Shown one piece after another: positions 49,001 to 59,677 of a stretch of 64,000 bases of DNA (positions are counted from its first letter, which is position 1; the number at the start of each line of letters is the position of its first letter). The stretch spans positions 62,001 to 126,000 of the forward strand of contig BSDZ01000003.1 of the NCBI GenBank assembly GCA_030268105.1, in the 5' to 3' direction. Below the pieces are notes generated by a model, which made no database searches, was not told where the DNA came from, and was given only the letters and a program-made list of their open reading frames with translations. This DNA comes from Volvox africanus (Eukaryota > Chlorophyta > Chlorophyceae > Chlamydomonadales > Volvocaceae). A program made the translations under genes and the position numbers.

Positions 49001-51400
49001 CCTGCCAGCGGGAATCTAACAGGTTACGCTCGGCCATGCCAAAACAATTTAAAATTGGCAATTCGCCCAGGCCTGCCTGGCCCTTATTGCATCATTCATC
49101 GGTACATGATCATTGCGCACTCTCAACAACCTGCCCTGATCATCAGCCAGCGGGAATCTAACCAGCGACTCTCGGACAGCCCAAACCTGTTAAACCTTTT
49201 AATATTTGCAATGCGCCCAGGCCTGCCTGGCCCTTATTGCATCATTAATTGATATATATGCATAGCTCACTCTCAACAACCTGCCAGAGGGAATCTAAAC
49301 GGTTACTCTCGGCCAGCCCAAACCTGTTTATATTTGCAATGCGCCCAGGCCTGCCTGGCCCTTCTTGCATCATTAATTGGTATATGTGCATTGCGCAGTC
49401 TAAACAACCTGCCAGAGGGAATCTAAACGGTTACTCTCGGCCAGCCCAAACCTGTTAATATTTGCAATGCGCCCAGGCCTGCCTGGCCCTTATCGCATCA
49501 TTTATTCTTATATGTGCATGGCTCACTCTCAACAACCTTCCAGCGGAAATCTAACCAGTGACTCTCGGCCAGCCCAAACCTGTTATTATTTGCAATTCTT
49601 TCAAGGCTGCCCAGCCCTTATTGCATCATTTATTCTTATATGTGCATGGCTCACTCTGAGGAACCTGCCCTGATCATCAGCCAGCGGGCATCTAACCAGC
49701 GACTCTCGGCCAGCCCAAACCTATTGAAAGTTGCAATGCGCCCAGGCCTGCCTGGCCCTTATTGCATCATTCATTGTTATATGTGCATTGCGCAGTCTCA
49801 ACAACCTGCCAGCGGGAAATCTAACCAGCGACTCTCGGCCAGCCCAAACCTATTGAAAGTTGCAATGCGCCCAGGCCTGCCTGGCCCTTATTGCATCATT
49901 CATTGGTATATGTGCATTGCGCACTCTCAACAACCTGCCCTGATCATCAGCCAGCGGGAATCTAACCGGCAACTCTAGGCCAGCCCAAAACCTATTGAAA
50001 TTTGCTAAGCGCCCAGGCCTGCCTGGACCTTATTGCATCATTCATTGGTATATGTGCATTGCACACTCTCAACATCCTGCCAGCGGGAATCTAACCGGTT
50101 ACACTCGGCCATGCCAAAACAATTTAAAATTTGCAATTCGCCCAGGCCTGCCTGGCCCTTATTGCATCATTCATCGGTACATGATCATTGTGCACTCTCA
50201 ACAACCTGCCCTGATCATCAGCCAGCGGGAATCTAACCAGCGACTCTCGGACAGCCCAAACCTGTTAAACCTCTTAATATTTGCAATGCGCCCAGGCCTG
50301 CCTGGCCCTTATTGCATCATTAATTGATATATATGCATTGCACACTCTCAACAACCTGCCAGAGGGAATCTAACCGGCGGCTCTCGGCCAGCCCAAACCT
50401 GTTTATATTTGCAATGCTTTCAGGCCTGCCTGGCCCTTTTTCCAAAATTTATTTTTATATGTGCATAGCTCAATCTCAACAACCTGCCCTGATCATCAGC
50501 CAGCGGGAATCTAACCGGCAACTCTAGGCCAGCCCAAAACCTATTGAAATTTGCTATGCGCCCAGGCCTGCCTGGACCTTATTGCATCATTCATTGGTAT
50601 ATGTGCATTGCGCACTCTCAACAACCTGCCAGCGGGAATCTAACAGGTTACGCTCGGCCATGCCAAAACAATTTAAAATTGGCAATTCGCCCAGGCCTGC
50701 CTGGCCCTTATTGCATCATTCATCGGTACATGATCATTGCGCACTCTCAACAACCTGCCCTGATCATCAGCCAGCGGGAATCTAACCAGCGACTCTCGGA
50801 CAGCCCAAACCTGTTAAACCTTTTAATATTTGCAATGCGCCCAGGCCTGCCTGGCCCTTATTGCATCATTAATTGATATATATGCATAGCTCACTCTCAA
50901 CAACCTGCCAGAGGGAATCTAAACGGTTACTCTCGGCCAGCCCAAACCTGTTTATATTTGCAATGCGCCCAGGCCTGCCTGGCCCTTCTTGCATCATTAA
51001 TTGGTATATGTGCATTGCGCAGTCTAAACAACCTGCCAGAGGGAATCTAAACGGTTACTCTCGGCCAGCCCAAACCTGTTAATATTTGCAATGCGCCCAG
51101 GCCTGCCTGGCCCTTATCGCATCATTTATTCTTATATGTGCATGGCTCACTCTCAACAACCTGCCAGCGGAAATCTAACCAGTGACTCTCGGCCAGCCCA
51201 AACCTGTTATTATTTGCAATTCTTTCAAGGCTGCCCAGCCCTTATTGCATCATTTATTCTTATATGTGCATGGCTCACTCTGAGGAACCTGCCCTGATCA
51301 TCAGCCAGCGGGCATCTAACCAGCGACTCTCGGCCAGCCCAAACCTATTGAAAGTTGCTATGCGCCCAGGCCTGCCTGGCCCTTATTGCATCATTCATTG
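46091..51400 (+). repeat. Higher-order repeat, about 3.3 tandem copies of 1624 bp
   Basis: The same landmark (ATGCGCCCAGG before CTTCTTGCATCATTAATTGG) occurs at 46091, 47715, 49339 and 50963, exactly 1624 bp apart. The unit contains about 12 monomers of different types in fixed order, and copies differ by few bases. For example, TTTGCTATGCG at 46755 is TTTGCTAAGCG at 48379 and 50003. The fourth copy stops matching near 51400. Confidence 0.92.
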
Positions 51401-53025
51401 GTATATGTGCATTGCGCACTCTCAACAACCTGCCCTGATCATCAGCCAGCGGGCATCTAACAGGCAACTCTAGGCCAGCCCAAAACCTATTGAAATTTGC
51501 AATGCGCCCAGGCCTGCCTGGACCTTATTGCATCATTCATTGGTATATGTGAATTGCGCACTCTCAACAACCTTCCCTGGTCATCAGCCAGCGGTAATCT
51601 AACCGGCCACTCTCGGCCAGCCCAAAACCTTTTGAAATTTGCAATGCGCCCAGGCCTGCCTGGCCCTTATTGCATCATTCATCGGTACATGATCATTGCG
51701 CACTCTCAACAACCTGCCCTGATCATCAGCCAGCCGGAATCTAACCAGCGACTCTCGGACAGCCCAAACCTGTTAAACCTCTTAATATTTGCAATGCGCC
51801 CAGGCCTGCCTGGCCCTTATTGCATCATTAATTGATATATATGCATTGCGCAGTTTTAACAACCTGCCAGAGGGAATCTAACCGGCGACTCTCGGCCAGC
51901 CCAAACCTGTTTATATTTGCAATGCTTTCAGGCCTGCCTGGCCCTTCTTCCAAAATTTATTTTTATATGTGCATAGCTCACTCTCAACAACCTGCCCTGA
52001 TCATCAGCCAGCGGGAATCTAACCGGCAACTCTAGGCCAGCCCAAAACCTATTGAAATTTGCTATGCGCCCAGGCCTGCCTGGCCCTTCTTGCATCATTC
52101 ATTGGTATATGTGCATTGCGCACTCTCAACAACCTGCCAGCGGGAATCTAACCGGTTACGCTCGGCCATGGCAAAACAATTTAAAATTGGCAATTCGCCC
52201 AGGCCTGCCTGGCGCTTATTGCATCATTCATTGGTATATGTGAATTGCGCACTCTCAACAACCTTCCCTGGTCATCAGCCAGCAGGAATCTAACCGGCAA
52301 CTCTCGGCCAGCCCAAAACCTATTGAAATTTGCAATGCTCCCAGGCATGCCTGGCCCTTATCGCACCATTCATTGGTATATGTGAATTGCGCACTCTCAA
52401 CAACCTTCCCTGATCATCAGCCAGCGGGAATCTAACGGGCGACTCTCGGCCAGCCCAAAACCTATTGAAATTTGCAATGCGCCCAGGCCTGCCTGGCCCT
52501 TATTGCATCATTCATTGTTATATGTGCATTGCGCACTATCAACAACCTGCCCTGATCATCAGCCAGCGGGAATCTAACTGGCAACTCTAGGCCAGCCAAA
52601 AACCTATTGAAATTTGCTATGCGCCCAGGCCTGCCTGGCCCTTATTGCATCATTCATTGGTATATGTGCATTGCACACTCTCAACAACCTGCCAGCGGGA
52701 ATCTAACCGGTTACGCTCAGCCATGCCTAAACAATTTAAAATTTGCAATGCTCCCAGGCATGCCTGGCCCTTATCGCATCATTCATTGGTATATGTGCAT
52801 TGCGCACTCTCAACAACCTGCCAGCCGGAATCTAACCGGTGACTCTTGGCCAGCCCAAACCTGTTATTATTTGCAATGTGCCCATGCCTGCCTGGATCTT
52901 ATTGCACCATTCATTGGTATATGTGAATTGCGCACTCTCAACAACCTTCCCTGATCATCAGCCAGCGGGAATCTAACCGGCAACTCTTGGCCAGCCCAAA
53001 ACCTATTGAAATGTGCTATGCGCCC

Positions 53026-53030
53026 AGGCC
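53026..53030 (+). repeat. Target-site duplication, left copy (AGGCC)
   Basis: AGGCC lies immediately left of element D and is repeated immediately right of it at 60502-60506. Removing D and one copy restores GCGCCCAGGCCTGCCTGGCC, the satellite consensus. Confidence 0.96.
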
Positions 53031-53854
53031 TGTTGTGCTACGGTTCATTTCCCGTCGACGCGTAGGTCGACGCGATCCTATGAGTCGAAGTGCTTTTGTG
53101 ATGAACGCATTACATATGAATGAATCTGCATGATATAAATGTATTCGCATACATTTATATATGCATCTGGCATGTTGTCATTATCCATCGCGACATCGCA
53201 CCATGGCAAATCCGCCTAGCATGCATGAATGACCTAATCATTGAAGTGCGCATTATGCTCGTGCTACGAAACGATAAGTAATATTATCTGATATAATATT
53301 ACTTCATTAAAGCACACGTTGAGAGCGCCGCACTCGTCGCGATGCATGCCCTGCAACCGGATATCGTTATCCGGACCCTTGCATCATGCGAATGCCGGAA
53401 AGGCTTATACGTTGTTATGCGTAGACATCGCCTAGACGCAGTAGGGTTGTCACATCTAGGATCGGCCTCCTAATGTGAATCGTACGGCACTGCGATGCTG
53501 CGAGTATAACAGATGCGAGGACGGCTAAGCTAGACAAGATATCCGATACCGGAGAACACTCGTGTGTTCTAAATTACTATTTCTATACACTAATCTACTT
53601 AGCCCGAGCTAAGCCTTAACTTCGCTAATCACCGCCGCGTGATGATTGCTTGCTTCCGGCGCTGACGGCGATTTCGTCCATTGCATCATTCCGACCTGTA
53701 AGACCGTAAGTTATATCTCTCTTCGTCTTGAAGTCTTCCGCTGTCTTTGTTTGCTCTCGCTTGCCTTGCTGTACTTGCAAGTGCTCGCGCATCGGTGTCG
53801 ATAGTCTCCAGACGTGCAGATACTCATGAGCAAACGCGAACGAGAGGTACAACA
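53031..53854 (+). mobile_element. 5' LTR of element D
   Basis: Complete 824-bp LTR that matches 59678-60501. It carries perfect inverted repeats at 53133-53160, 53276-53304, 53357-53374, 53553-53570 and 53598-53613. Possible promoter elements are TATAAAT at 53134 and TATAACAG at 53505; neither can be confirmed from sequence. ATTAAA near 53307 is the only polyadenylation-like hexamer I noticed. Confidence 0.96.
53133..53613 (+). repeat. Five perfect inverted repeats in the LTR
   Basis: They are: ATATAAATGTAT / TCGC / ATACATTTATAT (53133-53160); AAGTAATATTAT / CTGAT / ATAATATTACTT (53276-53304); CCGGATA / TCGT / TATCCGG (53357-53374); AGAACAC / TCGT / GTGTTCT (53553-53570); CTTAGC / CCGA / GCTAAG (53598-53613). 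Most also occur in the other LTR copies. Three of the five loops are TCGC or TCGT. Confidence 0.85.
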
Positions 53855-53857
53855 ATT

Positions 53858-53875
53858 TGGTATCGAGACAGGTTC
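53858..53875 (+). promoter_or_regulatory. Primer-binding site, element D
   Basis: TGGTATCGAGACAGG, three bases after the LTR, is identical to the sites in B and C. Confidence 0.75.
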
Positions 53876-53921
53876 GTTGCCTAACTGTCTCTCTTTGTCT
53901 AATCGGAAGTAGGTTCTTTCT

Positions 53922-54320
53922 ATGGCGAGTTCCAGCGACGAACCACGAGGACCGCTAGATACTTTTGCCGAAGACTTAGGCCGCGCCGTTTTGGACGCCG
54001 CCGCTTCCGGTTTGTAATTGTTTAATTGCTTTTACTTAGATTGCTGCACTTGTTGTGTAAGTGTACGCTCTGAGTCGCAGGTAATCTCAGTGCACCGGCA
54101 TTGCTTGCCGCGGCGACTGAGACCGGCGTTCGTCCGGACCAGTTGGCGACTCTCATTGCTCAAACTACGGAGATCAGGACTCAGCTGGGCAATTACTTGC
54201 TGAGTTTGCTGAATCTTCTCAAGAGTACTGTCGGTAGGCTCACCGAATCGCTTTGTACTCTTGCCTTTGCGATAGAAGTCGGCTTCTATTACGCAAAACT
54301 AGGGTATCGTTTCGTGCTCC
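53922..54320 (+). other. Gag leader of element D with probable exon and intron
   Basis: ATG at 53922, a probable intron at about 54014-54090, and an open frame to 54355. It is colinear with B and C. Coding status depends on splicing. Confidence 0.45.
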
Positions 54321-55556
54321 ATGTCCGCGGAACACGACGATACGCCGCACACTAGCCTAGCTAGCCAACCCGATTTCGTTGTAGCTGCTAGAGCGCCGGA
54401 TAGAGGTCTTGAGACTGTTGGCGCGCGAGCCACTCAAGAGCCCCTTTTCCTTCAGACCCCTGCTCACTTAATTGTGCCGCATTCAGCAGTGAACACGAAT
54501 ATGGACAACACTGCTGGACCAAGGGTTCTGCCATTACCTCAAGCTCGAGGGCATGATGACATCCCTGAGGTGATGAGATTGTCGATTCCCGTTCCTAGGC
54601 TCAATATTTCGCTGACCGACAAGACACCAGGGCATAGCATAGCCGATGCAACTCGTGCGTACGTGCGTGACGCTAAAAAGTACCTCCAAGCTGTTCATGG
54701 TGGCGACAATGACGGTATCAGGTGTCTCTTCGTTGGTAACACCCTCGAGGGCGCAGCGAAGGACTGGTATCGCAATTGGACCAACGCCCGGGGCAGCTAT
54801 ACTTTTGACGAGTTAGTCGCCGCTTTGCTCGCACGATTCGCTACTGAGGTTCAAGCACGCGATGTGGAAGCTCGTAACGTTTTGGCAGCGGGTAGCTACC
54901 ACATGCGTCGGGATGAAAATGTACCTGCGTACCAGTCACGCTTCGAAGCACTTGTGACTCCCATTGCTGACCTCACCGAATCTGAGCGTGTCTTTTGGTT
55001 TAGGCGAGGCCTAACGAAACTTTTGGCTAAATGGTGCGCCACTGACTTGGTTGGAGCGCAGATCAAGTCATATGACGCGTTGGTCGCTTTTGCTAAGGGC
55101 GCGGAGATACGACTCCTTGCCGGCGAGGAAGAAGTCAAGTCTGCCCCTCGTGCAAATGCCGTGCAAGTGCAGGATCCGCTTGGGGAAGCTGTAGCTCTCG
55201 ACCAGGACCTCGGCACGACCCGCCCCACGCCTACTGCCGCGACGCGACGCAGCAACGGGCAACGCAAGGCGCGCGGGGGCGCTAGCTCGGGTGTCCGTGG
55301 TACAGGAGGAGCAGGTCCGAGCTCGGACCCAGCTAGGAACAGGAAGCGTGGTGGTGCGCCGTCGTCGGCAGCCGCACAGCGTTCCGACCCCAACGCGAAG
55401 CGTACTCGTACGGACGACACATTTATGCCAAAATGGAATTGCAATCGTTCCGAATTCGAGCGTCGAAAATTGGCCAACGTTTGTCTACGGTGTGCGGAGA
55501 GCCATTCTACGAAGGATTGCCCTCTAATGCCGCCGTTTGTACCTCAGCCGAAATAG
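54321..55556 (+). CDS. gag: Gag polyprotein, element D
   Basis: Intact 411-residue Gag with the capsid-like central region, basic tail and Cys388/Cys391/His395/Cys400 knuckle. It differs from B by an Ala to Thr change in the linker before the basic tail (GGCACGACC near 55214) and mostly silent changes. It keeps the Phe that is Ser in element C. It ends in UAG at 55554-55556 with pol in frame. Because this Gag is complete, D could still supply capsid protein although its pol is broken. Confidence 0.9.
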   Translation: MSAEHDDTPHTSLASQPDFVVAARAPDRGLETVGARATQEPLFLQTPAHLIVPHSAVNTNMDNTAGPRVLPLPQARGHDDIPEVMRLSIPVPRLNISLTDKTPGHSIADATRAYVRDAKKYLQAVHGGDNDGIRCLFVGNTLEGAAKDWYRNWTNARGSYTFDELVAALLARFATEVQARDVEARNVLAAGSYHMRRDENVPAYQSRFEALVTPIADLTESERVFWFRRGLTKLLAKWCATDLVGAQIKSYDALVAFAKGAEIRLLAGEEEVKSAPRANAVQVQDPLGEAVALDQDLGTTRPTPTAATRRSNGQRKARGGASSGVRGTGGAGPSSDPARNRKRGGAPSSAAAQRSDPNAKRTRTDDTFMPKWNCNRSEFERRKLANVCLRCAESHSTKDCPLMPPFVPQPK

Positions 55557-58500
55557 GGGCTTGCCCGGGTTCCTGCGGAGGGGGCTCTACCTGGGATTTC
55601 TGAACTAACGCGTGGTCGGTGGTCATCCTTACGGCCAGCCGTTAAGGCATTGTTGCCTTGTGTACTTGGACACATCGAGCGAGTCATTGCGTGACGCATC
55701 ACGCTTGACGGACGCACGGGACTTCTCTGCTTCGACCCGTTGTGTAATTTGTTTACACCTCGCCGTCCCCTGTCGTCTATCGATCTGTCTAACCACGTGG
55801 TTTTGTTCATCCCCTCGTCTCTGCGTGAGATGTCGGAACAGTTGGCCATGTACAGGAGGTGTAGGCGTCAATATCCAGACACTGCCGCATGTGTTTTACT
55901 CCCCGCTTTCTGTCGGCGCAAGGCAGAGGCATCGTTAAGGGGTATGCGGCATGTCCACCGGTTCGAGCCGGGCACCGTTTTGTTTAATGGTGTGGATCGG
56001 GAGGGTACGTTGGCTCCGTGGCCACACCTATCCTACTCGGTTGACGTTTGGTACGAAGCTCCTGATGGGGGTGCCGTTGGTTACGGACCCGCCTTAAGTG
56101 CACTGACGTTGTCTGCTGGGCAGTCGCTCGTAGATAACCGTGTCCCTGTGGTTCAGATCGGTTTGAATGGCCGTACTCTGAAGGCACTTGTTGACACCGG
56201 TGCCAGCGACGACTTCATCTCTGTCGCAGAGGTGAACGCGCTGGGGTTGTCCCCAGAGTCGTCTGATTGTCCACAGGTTACCCTTGCTGACGGGGGTAAG
56301 CATCCCATCGTGGGCAGGATTACCCTTAGCCTATCGTTAGGCCCTTTGCGTGTTGTGACCCGGCCGTACGTGCTGCAGGGCTTAGCAGAGACTGCACCGT
56401 ACATAATGGGGTCGTCGACATTACGACAGTACCGCGCGCGCATCGACATGGAGACCGCAACCCTGCATATGTGCAAGGGTACTCTGTCGATTAAGGTACC
56501 TTTCCTGTCGTTCGAACATGTCACACCAAAGGAGGGCGAAACTGAGGCGGTGCCTATGGTTAATTTCGCCGTGACCGCAATGGCCGCGCGAATCGAACCA
56601 GAGCTAGTCGGGCGTAAGGAGGCCGTCCGTTTGTTACGGAAGGGTGCCCACGGACTGCTTTTAAGGCCGCGGGTGAGCTGTTGTGTCACCACCGCGCAGA
56701 TTTCTGTGGATCCTGAGGGCGAGGCCCTACTGTCGCAGTATGAGGACGTCTTTAAAGATATCCCTGGCCTACCACCTATGCGTCCTGTTGATCACACAAT
56801 CCCTCTCATGCCTGGAGCGCAGCCTACAGCCCGGCCAATGTACAGGTTGAGTCCATTGGAGCTGGATGAGGTGAAGCGCCAGGTGACGGATTTGCTCGCG
56901 AAGGGTATGATACGCCCCAGCACATCCCCGTATTCTGCACCGATTTTGTTTGTCGGTAAGAAGGATGGGACCTTGCGCATGTGCATCGATTACCGGGGGT
57001 TAAATGCGAATACGGTGAAAAATCGCTACCCTTTGCCTCGCGTCGACGACCTGTTGGATAAGCTGAAGGGCTCGGCTTATTTTTCCTCAATTGACTTACA
57101 ACAGGGCTACAATCAGATTCGCATCGCTGCCTCTGATATCCCGAAAACCGCTTTTCGGACGCCCTTCGGTCACTTTGAGTATACGGTCCTATCGTTTGGT
57201 TTGACTAATGCCCCTGCGACGTTTCAGGCGGTTATGGACCGAATGTTTAGGCCGTTTATCGACAGGTTCGTTGTTTGCTACCTGGATGACATCTTGGTAT
57301 ATTCTAAGACGCGCGAGGAGCACTTGGAGCATCTGCGGCTCGTGCTCGACGTTATGAGGCGGGAGCAATTGTTTGCTAAACGCGCCAAATGCTTTTGGGC
57401 GCAGCCTCAGGTGGAATATTTGGGCCACATTGTGTCGGCCACCGGTGTGAAGATGGACCCGCGGAAGGTCGCCGTGGTTCGCGATTGGCCCGCGCCTCAG
57501 AACCTCACGGAACTGCGTAAGTTCCTTGGCTTGACCAATTATTTCCGAAAGTTCATTGACAAATATTCCATCATTGCGGCCCCGCTTACTAACTTAACTC
57601 GCAAAGGCGTTTTCGTTTCGCTCGAGTCGTGGACGTCGCAATGCCAGCGGGCATTCGAAGAGCTCAAACGAATCGTTGCCGAAGATGTCACCCTTGCATT
57701 CCCTGATTACTCGTTGCCATTTCGTGTTGAGGTAGTGTCTGATGCCTCAATATTTGGAAGTGGCGCTGTATTGTTACAGGAAGGGCGACCGATCGCCTTC
57801 ACGAGTAAGAAGTTTTCTGGTGCGGAGATTCGCTACACCACCGGGGAACAGGAGCTTCTGGCCGTGCTGCATGCTTTAAAGGAATGGCGCTGTTACCTCG
57901 AGGGACGCCCGTTTACTTTAAAGACTGACCACAAGCCCCTAACGTTTTTGCAAAGCGTTCCGACGTTGAACCGCCGTCAAGCTAGGTGGATGGAATATCT
58001 AGCTAGGTTCAACTGCACCTGGGAGTATATTTCTGGTAAATTGAATATTGCCGATGCTCTCAGTCGACATCCGTCGCTACACGCTGCAATTTTGGCAGCG
58101 CCCGTCGTGCGGCCGCGTAGCGAGGAGGTTCCGATCGCGACGGACCTCGCGGAGCGGTTGAAGGTTGCCTACAGCGCAGACGCTTGGTTCGCGGACCCGG
58201 CTAATGTAGAAAACCTTCGCAAGCAGAATGGCCTTTGGCTACGGACGGAGGGTGCAGCTACGCAAATCGTCGTTCCGAACGACGACGCGCTACGCTATGA
58301 CATCCTTGCACGGTTCCACGAGGACCCGTTAGCAGGACACCCTGGTAGCAAGCGATTGATCGACTTGGTGCAACGTTCCTTTTGGTGGCCTCGTTTGGCT
58401 AAGGATGCGGCGAACTTCGTCCAGACATGCAGTCTGTGCCAGCGCAATAAGGCTTTGTCCGGTAAGGGCCATGGGTTGTTGCAACCGTTGCCTGTCCCGG

Positions 58501-59618
58501 ATGCGCCTTGGGAAAGTGTTTCCATGGACTTCGTAGTCGCGCTGCCCAAAACTGAGGGGGGATACGATGCGGTGTTCGTAATGGTCGATCGTCTGACTAA
58601 GATGGTTCACCTAGCACCATGCACATCATCCTGCACGGCTGAGCAAACCGCACGTTTGTTTTTCGATAATGTGGTTCGGTTACACGGGATTCCCAAAAAT
58701 GTGATCTCGGACCGCGGTGGACAGTTCACGTCTAAGTTTTGGGAAGCGCTCTGCAAACTAGTTGGCATGCGCGTCAACCTGAGCACGGCGTATCACCCGC
58801 AGACTGATGGTCAAACCGAACGCACAAACCGCACGTTGGGTGATATGTTGCGCAATTATGCTGGTCGCACACCACTTGTTTGGGATACATATTTGACTGC
58901 GGCAGAATTCGCGCTTAACAACGCTGTTAACCGCTCTACAGGCAAAAGTCCGTTCTTTCTTAACTACGGGTTTCATCCCGCGCTACCCGTGTGGCGTGAG
59001 TTGGAAGTGAACGTGCCTGCTGCTAAACTTTTTGCCAAGTCTTTTATGTCCCGAATCACAGACGCGAAGTTGTGTTTGGACGCGGCGCAGCAACGAACGA
59101 TGGAATACTATAACAAATCTAAGCAGGATGTGACGTTTTCGGAAGGGCAACTCGTGTTGCTAAGCACCAAGAACTTGCGTTCCTTGGCCGACGGATCCCG
59201 AAAACTCTTACCCCGCTGGATTGGTCCGTATCCTGTCGTGCGCATGGTTGGGAATGTGGCTGTGGAGCTTGCATTGCCCACTGATATGACCATTCACCCC
59301 ACGTTTCACGTATCACTTGTTCGTCCGTATCGTAGTACGGAACCCGTCTCTGAGCCTGCTAACGCCCCCGCAGCGATCGAACCAGTTCCCGAGACCTGGA
59401 TCGCTGGTAAACAGAAGTTTTACGATGTGGAGCGGGTGTTAGATTATCGCGCGCGTCGTGTGGGCCGACACCGACGTAAGCGAACAGTACACGAGTACTT
59501 GGTTAAGTGGACAGGGTATACCGACGAGCACAACTCATGGGAACCGGCACGCAACTTCTCACAGGACATGAAACCCCTGCTCGAAGAAGCCCGCAAACGT
59601 GCCACGCAAGCCCAATGA
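55557..59618 (+). pseudogene. pol: Pol of element D, interrupted by an early TGA
   Basis: The frame is the same as gag after the amber codon. At 55692-55694 a TGA stands where B and C have CGA (Arg), a C-to-T change in a CpG, 46 codons into pol. The remaining frame is open from there to 59618 (1292 residues from 55740). It still encodes every domain: DTG at 56193, YLDD at 57279, integrase Asp/Asp/Glu at 58527, 58710 and 58818, and the chromodomain with the Arg found in B. Readthrough would have to pass two stops to express the enzymes. No other break is visible. It has more silent and conservative changes from B and C than they have from each other. Confidence 0.9.
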
Positions 59619-59640
59619 CCCCTGCAGTCGATGCTGTATG

Positions 59641-59673
59641 ATGCAGCGAGGACGCTGCATACGGGAGGGGGGA
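59641..59673 (+). promoter_or_regulatory. Hairpin and polypurine tract, element D
   Basis: Hairpin ATGCAGCG-AGGA-CGCTGCAT at 59641-59660, then GGGAGGGGGGA at 59663-59673, 15 bases before the LTR. Confidence 0.85.
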
Positions 59674-59677
59674 TAAT

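Larger units (their letters stand above)
16099..53030 (+). repeat. Satellite array, 128-142 bp monomers, left block (about 37 kb)
   Basis: This is a continuous head-to-tail tandem repeat, all monomers in one orientation, roughly 270 units. Measured spacings of the GGCCAGCCC anchor include 128 bp (20075 to 20203) and 141, 129, 142, 137 and 141 bp (17160 through 17850). Every monomer has an anchor (GGCCAGCCC or a variant), a short variable A/T-rich segment, usually the box CCCAGGCCTGCCTGGCCC, then TATTGCATCATTCATTGG, TATATGTGCATTGCGCAC and TCTCAACAACCTGCC, then AGCGGGAATCTAACC. Length classes arise from a 13-bp module (CTGATCATCAGCC) that is present or absent and from a 9-bp addition (TTAAACCTC). 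No gene, RNA gene or other element was found inside it. Its open frames are by-products of the repeat. Confidence 0.97.

Noticed and set aside
16121..52954. Many + strand open frames of 60-230 codons with recurring LPGPYCIIHWYMCIAHSQQP-type residues
   Set aside because: They are translations of satellite monomers. Several monomer lengths are multiples of three (129, 141), so frames stay open across units. All three frames give similar runs, there is no single conserved start or end, and the frames break wherever 128-bp monomers occur.
16200..53000. Telomere-like repeats suggested by the frequent string ATCTAACCGG
   Set aside because: The CTAACC string occurs once per satellite monomer and is not in short tandem runs.
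16099..53030. CRISPR-like array
   Set aside because: Units are contiguous 128-142 bp tandem monomers with no short repeat/unique spacer structure.
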